From Streptomyces physcomitrii (lineage in GTDB: Bacteria; Actinomycetota; Actinomycetes; Streptomycetales; Streptomycetaceae), in the NCBI RefSeq assembly GCF_012273655.1, contig NZ_JAAWWP010000001.1, positions 620,001 to 684,000 of the forward strand: a stretch of 64,000 bases of DNA. Direction: 5' to 3'. This document shows positions 7,888 to 17,422 of this stretch, in pieces. The notes beneath the pieces were generated by a model. That model was not told the origin of the DNA. It made no database searches and was given only the letters and a program-made list of their open reading frames with translations. The translations under genes were made by a program, and so were the position numbers. Position 1 is the stretch's first letter; every line of letters starts with the position of its first letter.

Positions 7888-8155
7888 GGGCGCCCCCTCG
7901 CGTGGTCGTTCTGGTGGTCCCGCCAGGACTAGCACGCGGCCCGGGCCCGCTGCCAGCGAGCCGCCCGTACCGCCGCCGCACTGTGACCCGTCACAACAGC
8001 GCCCCCGCAAGGCTGGCCGCCGTCCCGGCGCTCCCGGGGCGCCCGCGCCCCAGGATGGTGCGGCCCGGTGAGCGCGGCACCGCCGCCGGGCGTCCCGACC
8101 GCCGCCCTCTGCCGCGCCCCGCACCGTGGCGCGGCACAAGGACCGAAGGAGCCCC

Positions 8156-9022
8156 ATGCCCTCCCGTACCCCCGCACGGACCGCGCGCCGCCTCGCGGTC
8201 GCCGCCGGATGCGCCGCCCTGATCTCCGCGGCCCTGGTGACCCCGGGCCGCGCCGCCGAGCCGCTCGACTACGTGGCGCTCGGCGACTCCTTCGCCGCCG
8301 CCCCGCTGGTACCGGCGCCCGACCTCGCCCACCCGCTCTGCCTGGCCTCCCGCTCCGGTTACCCGGATGTCGCGGCCGAGCGCCTCGGCGCCGAGCTGGA
8401 CGACGTCAGCTGCTCCGGGGCGAAGGTGGGCGACCTCGCGGGACGGCAGTTCGGTGTGGTGGCCCCGCAGTACGAGGCGCTCGGCGCGGACACCGACCTG
8501 GTCAGCCTCACCGTCGGCGGCAATGACACCAACCTGGTCGCGGCCGCCCTCGGCTGCGTCAACCTGGCGCCGGAACCGCTCGGTTCGAGCTGCGCCGACC
8601 GCTATACGAAGGGCGGCGGCGACCAGCTGGGCGAGGCCGTCGCCGCCTGGGCACCGCAGCTGGGCGCGGCGCTCGACGAGATCCACCGGCGGGCGCCGCG
8701 GGCCCGGGTCTTCGTGGTCGGCTACGGCGACTACATCCGGCAGGGCGGCTGCTGGCCCACCCAGCCGATCTGGGCCCGGGACGGCGACTACCTCCAGCGC
8801 TCCGTCGACAAGCTGAGCGCCGCGCTGCGGGACCAGGCCGCCGCCCACGGCGCCTCCTTCGTGGACGCCTACGCGGCGACCCGGGGCCACGACGCCTGCG
8901 CCGCCCCCGGGGACCGCCACCTGGAAGGCCTCGTCCCCTCCGCCCCCGCAGCCCCGCTGCACCCCAACGGGGCGGGCTCCAAGGCGGTGGGCGAGGCACT
9001 GGCGCGGGCCGTGCGGGGCTAG
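8156..9022 (+). CDS. secreted SGNH/GDSL esterase-lipase
   Basis: 288 residues. A signal peptide (RTARRLAVAAGCAALISAALVTPGRAA, about residues 6-32) precedes a mature domain with the SGNH blocks: block I GDSFAA (nucleophile Ser, ~residue 45), the Gly block, block III GGNDTN, and block V LHPNGAGSKAVG containing the catalytic His. Cysteines in CLASRSGYP, SCSGAKV and CVNLAPEPLGSSC suggest disulfides, as in Streptomyces extracellular lipases. It probably hydrolyses short or medium acyl esters outside the cell. The Shine-Dalgarno AAGGAG lies just before ATG 8156. Confidence 0.9.
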   Translation: MPSRTPARTARRLAVAAGCAALISAALVTPGRAAEPLDYVALGDSFAAAPLVPAPDLAHPLCLASRSGYPDVAAERLGAELDDVSCSGAKVGDLAGRQFGVVAPQYEALGADTDLVSLTVGGNDTNLVAAALGCVNLAPEPLGSSCADRYTKGGGDQLGEAVAAWAPQLGAALDEIHRRAPRARVFVVGYGDYIRQGGCWPTQPIWARDGDYLQRSVDKLSAALRDQAAAHGASFVDAYAATRGHDACAAPGDRHLEGLVPSAPAAPLHPNGAGSKAVGEALARAVRG

Positions 9023-9083
9023 AGGGCGTCCTTCACCGGCAGCGCCGCGTACTCACGCGCCCCGTACTCGCCCGCCCCCGTAC

Positions 9084-9266
9084 TCACTCGTCCTCGTCCT
9101 CGTCGTCCAGCCGGGCCAGCCAGGTCGCCAGGCGTTCGACGGGGACCTCGAAGTCGGGGTTGAGGTCCACGAAGGTGCGCAGCTGCTCGGCCAGCCAGGC
9201 GAGGCTGACCTCCTCCTCGCCGCGCCGCTTCTCCAGCTCCTCGATGCCACGGTCGGTGAAGTACAA
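9084..9266 (-). CDS. small conserved acidic protein (DUF6104-like)
   Basis: 60 residues: a helical core (YFTDRGIEELEKR, WLAEQLRTFVDL, VPVERLATWLARL) ending in an Asp/Glu tail. It matches my memory of a short Streptomyces family (DUF6104) found downstream of the oxoglutarate dehydrogenase gene. Function unknown. The TTG at 9266 is taken as start because AGGAG sits seven bases upstream. It lies downstream of kgd on the same strand but beyond a strong hairpin at 9339-9384. Confidence 0.78.
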   Translation of the reverse strand: MYFTDRGIEELEKRRGEEEVSLAWLAEQLRTFVDLNPDFEVPVERLATWLARLDDEDEDE

Positions 9267-9338
9267 CTCAAGCTCCTGAGGGGGACGGATGTGCCGCCCC
9301 CCATGGTAGGCCGCGGCCGGGGGCGTCCGGACATGCCG

Positions 9339-9384
9339 GAGGGCCCGCCCCCGCCGTGCGCTGCACGGGTGGGAGCGGGCCCTC
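9339..9384 (-). terminator. hairpin downstream of kgd
   Basis: Perfect 10-bp stem GAGGGCCCGC (9339-9348) / GCGGGCCCTC (9375-9384). The loop can itself pair (CCGTGC/GCACGG). It begins 45 bp after the kgd stop and has no U-tract, typical of Streptomyces. It probably limits read-through into the 60-residue gene. Confidence 0.7.
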
Positions 9385-9428
9385 GGTCGCTGTCCGCGGC
9401 CGGCGGCTCGGGTCCGGGTGGACCTGGC

Positions 9429-12400
9429 TCAGGCCTCGAAGACCTCGTTCACCAGCTGCTCCTGCTCGGCCTGGTGGCGCTTGGCGGAGCCGACCGCGGG
9501 GGACGAGGAGTGCGGGCGCGAGATGCGCCGCAGCCGCTCGCCGTGCGGGATGTCGGCACCGACCGCCAGGTCCAGGTGGTCGATCAGGTTGAGCGCGATG
9601 AACGGCCAGGCACCCTGGTTCGCCGGTTCCTCCTGCGCCCAGAGGTACTTCTCGGCGTTCGGGTACTTGGCGATCTCGGCCTGGAGCTCGGTACCCGGCA
9701 GCGGGTACAGGCGCTCCAGGCGGATGATCGCCACGTCGTCCGCCTCGCGCTTCTTCCGCGCGGCGTCGAGGTCGTAGTACAGCTTGCCCGCGCAGAAGAC
9801 GACCTTGCGGACCACCGACGGGTCCACGCTGTCGTCGCTGATGACCGGGCGGAACTGACCCGAGGTGAACTCCTCCGTCTTCGAGGCGGCGGCCTTCAGG
9901 CGCAGCATCGACTTCGGGGTGAAGACCACCAGCGGCTTGTGGTGCGGGTTGTGCACCTGCCACCGCAGGAGGTGGAAGTAGTTCGACGGCAGGGTCGGCA
10001 TGGCGACCGTCATGTTGTTCTGCGCGCACAGCTGGAGGAAGCGCTCGATACGGGCCGAGGAGTGGTCCGGGCCTTGGCCCTCGTAGCCGTGCGGGAGCAG
10101 CAGGGTGACGCCGGAGGTCTGGCCCCACTTCTGCTCGGCCGCGGAGATGTACTCGTCGACGACGGTCTGCGCGCCGTTGACGAAGTCGCCGAACTGCGCC
10201 TCCCACATCACCAGGGACTCGGGGCGGGCCAGCGAGTAGCCGTACTCGAAGCCCATCACCGCGTACTCGGAGAGCAGGGAGTCGTAGACGTTGTACCGGG
10301 CCTGGTCCTCGGAGAGGTACAGGAGCGGGGTGTAGTCCTCGCCGGTCTCCCGGTCGATGAGGACGCCGTGCCGCTGGCCGAAGGTGCCGCGCCGGGAGTC
10401 CTGGCCGGAGAGCCGGACCGGGACGCCCTCCAGGAGCAGCGAGCCGACCGCGAGGGTCTCGCCCATGCCCCAGTCGATGGTGCCGTCCTCGACCATGGCC
10501 GCGCGGCGCTGCAGCTGGGGCAGCAGGCGCGGGTGGACGGTGACCCGCTCGGGGATGTTGACCTGGGACTCGGCGATGCGCTTGACGACCTCCTGGGAGA
10601 TCGCGGTGTTCACCGCCACCGGGAACTCGGCCTGCGGGTCCGGGAGATGGGCCTCGCCGGGGTGCGAGACGGCCTCGCGGACCTCGGTGAAGACCTTCTC
10701 CAGCTGGCCCTGGAAGTCCTGCAGCGCCTGCTCGGCCTCCTCCAGGGTGATGTCGCCGCGACCGATGAGGGACTCGGTGTAGAGCTTGCGCACCGAGCGC
10801 TTCTTGTCGATCAGGTCGTACATCAGGGGCTGGGTGAACGCCGGGTTGTCCGACTCGTTGTGGCCGCGGCGGCGGTAGCAGATGAGGTCGATCACGACGT
10901 CCTTGTTGAACGCCTGACGGAACTCGAAGGCCAGCCGCGCGACCCGGACGACGGCCTCGGGGTCGTCGCCGTTCACATGGAAGATCGGCGCCTCGATCAT
11001 GCGGGCCACGTCGGTGGCGTACATCGAGGAGCGCGAGGACTCCGGGGCGGCGGTGAAGCCGACCTGGTTGTTGATGACGATGTGGACCGTGCCGCCGGTG
11101 CGGTAGCCGCGCAGCTGCGACATGTTCAGGGTCTCGGCCACCACGCCCTGGCCGGCGAAGGCCGCGTCGCCGTGCAGGGCGACCGGCAGGACGGTGAAGT
11201 CCGTGCCGCCCTTGTTGATGATGTCCTGCTTGGCGCGGCTGATGCCCTCGATGACCGGGTCGACCGTCTCCAGGTGGGAGGGGTTCGCGGCCAGCGAGAC
11301 CTTGATCTGCTCGCCGTCCAGGCCGGTGAAGGTGCCCTCGGCGCCCAGGTGGTACTTCACGTCGCCGGAGCCGTGCATCGACTTCGGGTCGAGGTTGCCC
11401 TCGAACTCGCGGAAGATCTGCGCGTACGACTTGCCGACGATGTTGGCGAGGACGTTCAGGCGGCCGCGGTGGGCCATGCCGACGACGACCTCGTCGAGCC
11501 GGTTCTCGGCGGCGGAGTCGAGCACCGCGTCGAGCAGCGGGATGACGGACTCGCCGCCTTCGAGCGAGAAGCGCTTCTGGCCGACGTACTTCGTCTGCAG
11601 GAAGGTCTCGAAGGCCTCCGCGGAGTTCAGTCGGCGCAGGATGCGCAGCTGCTCCTCGCGCTCCGGCTTGGAGTGCGGGCGCTCGATGCGGTCCTGGATC
11701 CACTTGCGCTGCTTGGGGTCCTGGATGTGCATGAACTCGACGCCGGTGGTGCGGCAGTACGAGTCGCGCAGCACGCCGAGGATGTCGCGCAGCTTCATCA
11801 GGGTCTTGCCCGCGAAGCCGCCGACCGCGAACTCGCGCTCCAGGTCCCACAGGGTGAGCCCGTGCTCGGCGATGTCCAGGTCGGGGTGCTTGCGCTGCAT
11901 GTACTCCAGCGGGTCGGTGTCGGCCATGACATGGCCGCGCACCCGGTAGGAGTGGATCAGCTCGAAGACCCGGGCGGCCTTGGTGACGTCGTCGTCGTGC
12001 GAGGCGTCGATGTCGCGGTTCCAGCGCACCGGCTCGTACGGGATGCGCAGCGACTTGAAGATCTCGTCGTAGAAGTCGTTCTCGCCGAGCAGCAGGTTCG
12101 CGACGTTGCGCAGGAACTCGCCGGAGGCGGCGCCCTGGATGACCCGGTGGTCGTAGGTCGAGGTCAGCGTCATGACCTTGGAGATGCCGAGCTTGTTCAG
12201 GGTGTCCTGGGAGGTGCCCTGGTACTCCGCCGGGTACTCCATGGCGCCGACGCCCATGATCACGGCCTGGCCGGGCATCAGGCGCGGCACGGAGTGCACG
12301 GTGCCGATGCCGCCCGGGTTGGTCAGCGAGACGGTGACGCCGGAGAAGTCGTCCATCGTCAGCTTGTTGTCGCGGGCGCGGCGGACGATGTCCTCGTAGG

Positions 12401-13256
12401 CCTGCCAGAACTCGAAGAAGTTCAGCGTCTCGGCGGCCTTGATCGCGGCGACCACGAGCTGGCGGTCGCCGTTCGGCTTGACCAGGTCGATGGCGAGACC
12501 GAGGTTGACGTGCTCGGGCTTGACCAGGGTCGGCTTGCCGTCCTTCTGTGCGAAGGAGTAGTTCATCGACGGCATGGCCTTGATCGCCTGCACCATCGCG
12601 TAGCCGATCAGGTGCGTGAAGGAGATCTTCCCGCCCCGGGCGCGCTTGAGGTGGTTGTTGATGACGATCCGGTTGTCGAAGAGCAGCTTCACCGGGACCG
12701 CGCGGACCGAGGTGGCGGTCGGCAGCTCCAGCGAGGCGTTCATGTTCTTCGCGACGGCGGCCGAGGGGCCGCGCAGCGTCACCAGCTCGGGACCGCCCGT
12801 GGCCTCGGCCGCGGGCTCCTCCTTGGCCTTGGCCTTGGCCGCCGGGGCGGCCTTGGCGGGAGCGGCGGCGGGCTTGGCGGCCGGGGCCGCCTGCTTCGCG
12901 GGCGCGGCAGCCGCCGGAGCGGGCTGCGCCGGCTGGGCGGCCTGCGCGGGCTCGGCCGGGGCCGCGGGCGCCGGGGCCTGGGCCGGGGCGCTCGGTGCGG
13001 CGGGGGCCGCGGGCGCGGCGGTCTGCTTGGCCTGGGTGGCACCGCCCCCGGGCTTGTAGTCGGCGAAGAAGTCCCACCAGGCGCGGTCTACCGAATTCGG
13101 GTCCTGGAGGTACTGCTGATAGATCTCGTCGACGAGCCACTCATTCGGACCGAAGGCGGCAGCAGGGTTCTTCCCCTGACCGTCTTGGTCAGTGGTCGGG
13201 GTCCCGCCCGGCTTCAGGCCGGGGGAGGTCGAGTTACTGGGGGACTGTGGCGACAC
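9429..13256 (-). CDS. kgd: 2-oxoglutarate decarboxylase/dehydrogenase E1 fused to succinyltransferase domain
   Basis: 1275 residues, the fused actinobacterial enzyme. Order: an N-terminal segment with [27 protein letters not shown], an Ala/Pro/Lys-rich linker (~55-150), an E2-type acyltransferase domain with the catalytic-histidine region [11 protein letters not shown] (~370), then the ThDP-dependent E1o ([31 protein letters not shown], and a C-terminal LERLYPLPG region). It decarboxylates 2-oxoglutarate in the TCA cycle and works with E2 and E3 partners. GTG 13256 is preferred because the conserved start is SPQSPSN, with GAGGGCGG upstream; GTG 13283 would add nine residues. The 280 bp upstream hold its promoter region, which I could not resolve. 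Confidence 0.96.
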   Translation of the reverse strand: MSPQSPSNSTSPGLKPGGTPTTDQDGQGKNPAAAFGPNEWLVDEIYQQYLQDPNSVDRAWWDFFADYKPGGGATQAKQTAAPAAPAAPSAPAQAPAPAAPAEPAQAAQPAQPAPAAAAPAKQAAPAAKPAAAPAKAAPAAKAKAKEEPAAEATGGPELVTLRGPSAAVAKNMNASLELPTATSVRAVPVKLLFDNRIVINNHLKRARGGKISFTHLIGYAMVQAIKAMPSMNYSFAQKDGKPTLVKPEHVNLGLAIDLVKPNGDRQLVVAAIKAAETLNFFEFWQAYEDIVRRARDNKLTMDDFSGVTVSLTNPGGIGTVHSVPRLMPGQAVIMGVGAMEYPAEYQGTSQDTLNKLGISKVMTLTSTYDHRVIQGAASGEFLRNVANLLLGENDFYDEIFKSLRIPYEPVRWNRDIDASHDDDVTKAARVFELIHSYRVRGHVMADTDPLEYMQRKHPDLDIAEHGLTLWDLEREFAVGGFAGKTLMKLRDILGVLRDSYCRTTGVEFMHIQDPKQRKWIQDRIERPHSKPEREEQLRILRRLNSAEAFETFLQTKYVGQKRFSLEGGESVIPLLDAVLDSAAENRLDEVVVGMAHRGRLNVLANIVGKSYAQIFREFEGNLDPKSMHGSGDVKYHLGAEGTFTGLDGEQIKVSLAANPSHLETVDPVIEGISRAKQDIINKGGTDFTVLPVALHGDAAFAGQGVVAETLNMSQLRGYRTGGTVHIVINNQVGFTAAPESSRSSMYATDVARMIEAPIFHVNGDDPEAVVRVARLAFEFRQAFNKDVVIDLICYRRRGHNESDNPAFTQPLMYDLIDKKRSVRKLYTESLIGRGDITLEEAEQALQDFQGQLEKVFTEVREAVSHPGEAHLPDPQAEFPVAVNTAISQEVVKRIAESQVNIPERVTVHPRLLPQLQRRAAMVEDGTIDWGMGETLAVGSLLLEGVPVRLSGQDSRRGTFGQRHGVLIDRETGEDYTPLLYLSEDQARYNVYDSLLSEYAVMGFEYGYSLARPESLVMWEAQFGDFVNGAQTVVDEYISAAEQKWGQTSGVTLLLPHGYEGQGPDHSSARIERFLQLCAQNNMTVAMPTLPSNYFHLLRWQVHNPHHKPLVVFTPKSMLRLKAAASKTEEFTSGQFRPVISDDSVDPSVVRKVVFCAGKLYYDLDAARKKREADDVAIIRLERLYPLPGTELQAEIAKYPNAEKYLWAQEEPANQGAWPFIALNLIDHLDLAVGADIPHGERLRRISRPHSSSPAVGSAKRHQAEQEQLVNEVFEA

Positions 13257-13536
13257 GGCGGCAACCGCCCTCTTCCGCTTCACAAGGTGATGGACAGCGG
13301 AAATAAAGGCTACGCCCCCCTGACGCCCGGATGCAGGCCGGGCGGCTCATCCGTCGTGTAAGTCACATCAGAATGCGTGTTTCAGGCGTGGAAATGGCGG
13401 GAAACAAACGCGGTTTGATGCACTCGGCAACGCCGAAGTGCGGGCCCCGCCGCCCGGTGGACCGCTCGCGGGCCCTGTCCAGGGCGTTCCCCGGCGGCCC
13501 GGCCGCGGATCGCGATCTTCCGCTTCGAACCCTACG

Positions 13537-14673
13537 TCAACCCGGGGGATGCGGAAGGCCCGGAAGGGTGACCTGGATCCGGCAGCCCCGAGAGGATTCG
13601 GCCACCCCGATCGCGCCGCCGTGCAGATCCACCGCCCAGCGGGCGATGGCGAGGCCGAGGCCGGTGCCGCCGTCGCTGCCCGAGCCGTGGCTCTTGGCGG
13701 GGTTGGCCGGGTCGCCGCCGTGGCTGCCCCGGTTGAAGCGCTCGAAGACGCGGTGCCACTCGGACTCCGGGATGCCGGGACCCTCGTCCAGGACCTCCAG
13801 GTCCAGCGACTCCGGATGGTGGCCGCGGCGGGCGCGCACCGTGACCCGGCCGTGCGGCGGGCTGTGCTTCACCGCGTTGTCGATGAGATTCGCCACCACC
13901 TGGTGGATCCGCTCCGGGTCCGCGTGCGCGGTCAGCTCCGGCGGGGAGACGTCCAGGTGCAGATGGACGTCCGTACGGGTGTGCCGGCCGGAGCCGGAGG
14001 CGATCCCGGCGCGCTGGGAGGCGACCATATTGGCCTCCTTGAGCACGCCCGAGAGATAGGGCCAGACCTCGAAGCGGCGGGCCTTCAGCGGCACCACGCC
14101 GTTGTCCAGGCGGGAGAGGTCGAGCAGGGTCTCGACCAGGCGGCCGAGGCGCTCGGTCTGCTTGAGGGCGGTGCGCATGGTCTCCGGGTCGGCGCTGGAG
14201 ACGCCGTCCACGACGTTCTCCAGGACCGCCCGCAGCGCGGCGATCGGGGTGCGCAGCTCGTGCGAGACGTTCGCCACCAGCTCCTTGCGCTGCCGGTCCT
14301 GGGCCTCCAGGTCGTCGGCCATCCGGTTGATGGTGGAGGCCAGGTCGCCCAGCTCGTCGCGGCGGTCGGCGCCCCGGACCCGGCGGGTGTAGTCCCCGTT
14401 GGAGATGGACCGGGCGACGATGTTCATCTCGTCCAGCGGGGCGGTCAGCGAGTGCGCCACGAACTGGGTGAGGAGCAGGGTGGCGATCACCGAGAAGACG
14501 GTGATGAAGCGCAGCTCGGTCTCGGTGCGCACGGCGATCATCAGCAGCCCGGTGGTGATGAACACCGAGACCACCACGAGGGTGCCGAGCTTCGCCTTCA
14601 CCGAGAAGGGCCGCGAGGAGAGGGTCCGGGAGCGGAGGCCGCCCGCCCCGCGCGGGGCGCCCGGGTGGCTCAT
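13537..14673 (-). CDS. HAMP sensor histidine kinase
   Basis: 378 residues. Two membrane helices (LGTLVVVSVFITTGLLMIAV and FITVFSVIATLLLTQFVAHSL, ~28-72) enclose only a very short loop, so there is no extracellular sensor domain. HAMP follows at ~75-125, then the HisKA box VANVSHELRTPIAAL with phospho-acceptor His, then HATPase_c with NLIDNAVKHSPP, DEGPGIPE and GTGLGLAIARWAVDLHGG. It autophosphorylates and passes phosphate to the response regulator encoded just upstream; the gap between them is 10 bp. The short loop suggests sensing within or at the membrane. ATG 14673. Confidence 0.95.
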   Translation of the reverse strand: MSHPGAPRGAGGLRSRTLSSRPFSVKAKLGTLVVVSVFITTGLLMIAVRTETELRFITVFSVIATLLLTQFVAHSLTAPLDEMNIVARSISNGDYTRRVRGADRRDELGDLASTINRMADDLEAQDRQRKELVANVSHELRTPIAALRAVLENVVDGVSSADPETMRTALKQTERLGRLVETLLDLSRLDNGVVPLKARRFEVWPYLSGVLKEANMVASQRAGIASGSGRHTRTDVHLHLDVSPPELTAHADPERIHQVVANLIDNAVKHSPPHGRVTVRARRGHHPESLDLEVLDEGPGIPESEWHRVFERFNRGSHGGDPANPAKSHGSGSDGGTGLGLAIARWAVDLHGGAIGVAESSRGCRIQVTLPGLPHPPG

Positions 14674-14683
14674 CGTCGTGCCG

Positions 14684-15424
14684 TCATGGCGTCGGCGTCT
14701 CCAGGGCGTAGCCGACGCCGTGCACGGTGCGGATCCGCTCGGCGCCGATCTTGCGGCGCAGGGCCTTGATGTGGCTGTCGACGGTACGGGTGCCCGAGGC
14801 GTCCGCCCAGTCCCAGACCTCGGCGAGCAGCTGCTCGCGGGAGAGCACCGCGCGCGGGGTGTTGGCGAGGCAGACGAGCAGGTCGAACTCGGTCGGGGTG
14901 AGGTGGACGTCCTCGCTGCGCACCCGCACCCGGCGCTGCGAGTGGTCGATCTCCAGCTCGCCCAGGCGCAGGATGCCGCTGCGCGGGGTGGCGGCGGCGA
15001 GCGCGGCCCGCTCCACGCGGCGCAGCAGCACGTGCACCCGGGCCGCCAGCTCACGCATCGAGAAGGGCTTGGTCATGTAGTCGTCGGCGCCCACACCGAG
15101 GCCGACCAGCATGTCCGTCTCGTCGTCGCGCGCGGTGAGCATCATCACCGGCACCGGCCGCTGCGCCTGCACCCGGCGGCAGACCTCCAGGCCGTCGAAG
15201 CCCGGCAGCATGATGTCGAGGATCAGCAGGTCGGGCTGCCAGGCCTCGGCGGTGTCCACGGCCGAGGGACCGTCGCCCGCGGTTTGCACCAGAAACCCCT
15301 CGGCGCGCAGCCGGGCGGAGACGGCGTCGACGATCGTCGGATCGTCCTCGACCACCAGGACCCGCCGCTGTGCACCCGGCGCGGCACTGCCCGCGCCGTT
15401 GTGGGAGGTCTGTGTCTGCTCCAT
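14684..15424 (-). CDS. OmpR-family response regulator
   Basis: 246 residues. Receiver domain at ~20-135 with RVLVVEDD, the phospho-acceptor in LLILDIMLPG and the conserved Lys in MTKPFS. An OmpR/PhoB winged helix at ~150-240 includes LTPTEFDLLVCLANTPRAVLSREQLLAEVW and TRTVDSHIKALRRKIG. It is first in a two-gene operon with the histidine kinase. An inverted repeat at 15450-15471, about 25 bp upstream of the start, is a candidate autoregulatory site. Position beside kgd and before lon matches the conserved Streptomyces order as I recall it; target genes are unknown. Confidence 0.95.
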   Translation of the reverse strand: MEQTQTSHNGAGSAAPGAQRRVLVVEDDPTIVDAVSARLRAEGFLVQTAGDGPSAVDTAEAWQPDLLILDIMLPGFDGLEVCRRVQAQRPVPVMMLTARDDETDMLVGLGVGADDYMTKPFSMRELAARVHVLLRRVERAALAAATPRSGILRLGELEIDHSQRRVRVRSEDVHLTPTEFDLLVCLANTPRAVLSREQLLAEVWDWADASGTRTVDSHIKALRRKIGAERIRTVHGVGYALETPTP

Positions 15425-15449
15425 CGCCCCGCCCCTGACTGTGCTTTCC

Positions 15450-15471
15450 GGAATCCGGGAATAAGGATTCC
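15450..15471. promoter_or_regulatory. inverted repeat upstream of the response regulator
   Basis: Perfect 7-bp arms GGAATCC (15450-15456) and GGATTCC (15465-15471) around an 8-bp AT-rich spacer, 26 bp upstream of the response regulator start. It could bind the regulator itself. Confidence 0.4.
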
Positions 15472-15538
15472 ACGTTGCGCTTCACGTTTGAATGATCCGG
15501 TGATGCCCAGCAGCGTACGGGCAGTGACCACCCCGCCG

Positions 15539-16225
15539 CTATCCAGGCCTCACCGCGAGATGCACCACGTCCGGAACGCCCCGGGCGACCGGGATTTCCT
15601 CGGTACGTACCTCTTCGTACCCGGCGTCCCGCAATGCCGACTCGAACGCCGGGGAAGGCTGTGCGGACCATACGGAGAGCACCCCGCCGGGGGTGAGCCT
15701 GCGGGCGCAGGCGGCCAGCCCGGCGGGGGAGTAGAGGCCGTCGTTGTCCTCGGTGACGGTCCAGTCGGGGCCGTTGTCGATGTCCAGGCAGAGTGCGTCG
15801 TAGCGGGGCGCCGCCGGATCGCGCAGGTGGGCGAGGAGATCGGTGTGCGCGATCGCGGTACGGGTGTCGGCGCGGGCGGCGGCGGACAATTCGCCCAGCG
15901 GCCCGTCCCGGTGCCAGTCGACGATGGCATCCTCGCGCTCGACCACGGTGATCCGCCCCCAGCGCGGCTCGGCGGCGGCGTGCGCCAGCGAGAAGCCCAC
16001 GCCGAGGCCGCCGAGGAGCAGCGCGGGCCGCGGGCGGTCGTCGAGGGCGCCGAGCGCCGCGTCGACGAGCAGCCGCTCGGAGCGGCCGTCGGAGGTGTCC
16101 ATCAGGAAGCAGCCGTTGGCGATGATCTGGAGCAGCGCGCCGTGGCGGCGCAGGACCACTTCGCCGTGCGGTCCGGTGCGGCGGTCGAGTACCTGCGGCT
16201 CGCCCGCGGGTGAGGCCAAGTGCAT
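15539..16225 (-). CDS. spermidine synthase-like methyltransferase-fold protein
   Basis: 228 residues with the aminopropyltransferase-like Rossmann core: LLLGGLGVGFSLAHA (motif I), ITVVEREDAIVDWH (motif II, Glu contacting the nucleotide), and YDALCLDIDNGPDW (motif IV region). The N-terminal beta domain is short, and the full set of polyamine-binding residues is not obvious. The product may be a spermidine-synthase homologue of other function, common in actinobacteria. ATG 16225. It ends 114 bp from the response regulator start on the same strand. Confidence 0.75.
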   Translation of the reverse strand: MHLASPAGEPQVLDRRTGPHGEVVLRRHGALLQIIANGCFLMDTSDGRSERLLVDAALGALDDRPRPALLLGGLGVGFSLAHAAAEPRWGRITVVEREDAIVDWHRDGPLGELSAAARADTRTAIAHTDLLAHLRDPAAPRYDALCLDIDNGPDWTVTEDNDGLYSPAGLAACARRLTPGGVLSVWSAQPSPAFESALRDAGYEEVRTEEIPVARGVPDVVHLAVRPG

Positions 16226-16326
16226 GGCGACACTGTGCCGCACGCCGCGCGCACCGGCCGAATCCGGACCCCGGCCGTGGGGCCCGCCGAAGGCCCGGGC
16301 CCCGCAGCCCCGGCCCCCGCCGGTGC

Positions 16327-16365
16327 GCCCGGTCCCCGCGGGGCGGAACACCGCGGGGACCGGGC
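16327..16365 (-). terminator. 15-bp hairpin
   Basis: Perfect 15-bp stem (16327-16341 / 16351-16365) with a 9-base loop GGCGGAACA. It follows the GNAT gene stop at 16399 and precedes the spermidine-synthase-like gene. No U-tract. Confidence 0.75.
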
Positions 16366-16398
16366 GCGGGTGCGGCGGGCCGCGGCGCGGCCCCCGGC

Positions 16399-16983
16399 TC
16401 AGCCGGTGCCGAGCGCGTACCGCGCCACCCCGTCGGCACTGCTCACCAGCAGCATTCCGGCCTTCTCCAGTACGCGTACGGAGGCCGGGTTGGCGGTCTC
16501 CACCTGGGCGGTGACGGTGTGCACCCCGGGTGCCCGCAGCCCGTGGGCGGCCAGGGCGGCGGTGGCCTCGGTGGCGTAGCCGCGGCCCCGGCGGGAGGCG
16601 ACGACGCCGTAGCCGATCTCCAGGGAGCCCGCGGACGGTGGCCAGAAAAGGCCGATCGAACCGACGACCAGCCCGCCGTCCCGCTCGGTGACCTGCCGGT
16701 GCCCCCACTCGCCGCGCGCCGCCGGCTGCCCGGCGAGGAAACCGGCGATCACCTGGTCCCCCTCGGCGGGGAAGTCCGGCGCCCAGCCCGGCAGCCGGTC
16801 ACCGGAGCACACCGCGCGCAGCTCGGCCTCCGTCCAGGGCCGCAGCAGGAGGCGGGGGGTCACCAGGGAGGAGGGAGTGGGAGAGGACGCGGCGGTGCCC
16901 CCGGAGGAGGAAGCACGAGAAGCCGGGCCGGAAGAAGAAGGGCCGGAAGGCGAAGCCGGGCCGGAAGAAGAAGGAGTGGACAC
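16399..16983 (-). CDS. GNAT family N-acetyltransferase
   Basis: 194 residues. The GNAT core (~35-190) has LVTPRLLLRPWTEAEL at its start and the acetyl-CoA pyrophosphate loop SRRGRGYATEATAAL, followed by NPASVRVLEKAGM, the RimJ-type signature. GTG 16983 is chosen because GGAG lies six bases upstream; this gives a Ser/Pro/Gly-rich N-terminus (TPSSSGPASPSGPSSSGPAS) encoded by direct repeats. The acceptor is unknown (protein N-terminus or small molecule). The gene is divergent from lon. Confidence 0.85.
   Translation of the reverse strand: MSTPSSSGPASPSGPSSSGPASRASSSGGTAASSPTPSSLVTPRLLLRPWTEAELRAVCSGDRLPGWAPDFPAEGDQVIAGFLAGQPAARGEWGHRQVTERDGGLVVGSIGLFWPPSAGSLEIGYGVVASRRGRGYATEATAALAAHGLRAPGVHTVTAQVETANPASVRVLEKAGMLLVSSADGVARYALGTG
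16919..16974. repeat. 23-bp direct repeat in the GNAT N-terminus
   Basis: Two identical 23-bp copies (16919-16941 and 16952-16974), 33 bp apart, containing GAAGCCGGGCCGG followed by a GAA run. They encode the Ser/Gly/Pro-rich head of the acetyltransferase, in frame. Confidence 0.8.
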
Positions 16984-17380
16984 GTGGAGCTCCAGGTCTG
17001 TGGCGGAGAAGACCCGGGCCGTACGTCGTCCGTTCAGGAAGCCCGGGTCAGGGCATGCGGAAGTGCCGTCCGGCAAGCCATGGCCTCGGCCTCCCTCTTC
17101 TGCTCCCCGGCCCGTGCTGCCGGGCCTCCGCTCTTCCCCGCCCCCGCGCTGCCCGGTGCTCCCGGGTCCCGGCGCGGACCGCGCGGGCTCAACTGCCGCG
17201 CGCGCCCAGGAGCGTAGCCGTGCGCGGGGCGGCTGTCGCCGGAATTTCCGGTGGGGTCCGGTTGCTGCCCTGAATCCGGTGGATACGGGAGAACCCGGTG
17301 GATACGGCCCGCGTGCTCCCCGCCGATGTCCGATCGCTCACGGCGAACACCCTCAGGGGAACATTCTCCGGCTCACAAGC

Positions 17381-17401
17381 ATTGAGTCGGCATAGCTCAA
17401 G
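17381..17401 (+). promoter_or_regulatory. HAIR box (HspR operator) upstream of lon
   Basis: ATTGAGT-N7-GCTCAAG matches the HAIR consensus CTTGAGT-N7-ACTCAAG at 12 of 14 arm positions, with the exact 7-bp spacer. It ends 21 bp before the lon start. lon is an established member of the HspR regulon in Streptomyces, so stress-responsive derepression is expected. Confidence 0.85.
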
Positions 17402-17422
17402 TTGACTGCCGAAGGGGAGATC

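Noticed and set aside
9268..13140. Very long open frames on either strand across kgd
   Set aside because: They are Arg/Pro/Gly-rich or Val/Leu/Asp-rich shadows of the GC-rich kgd frame and contain no domain.
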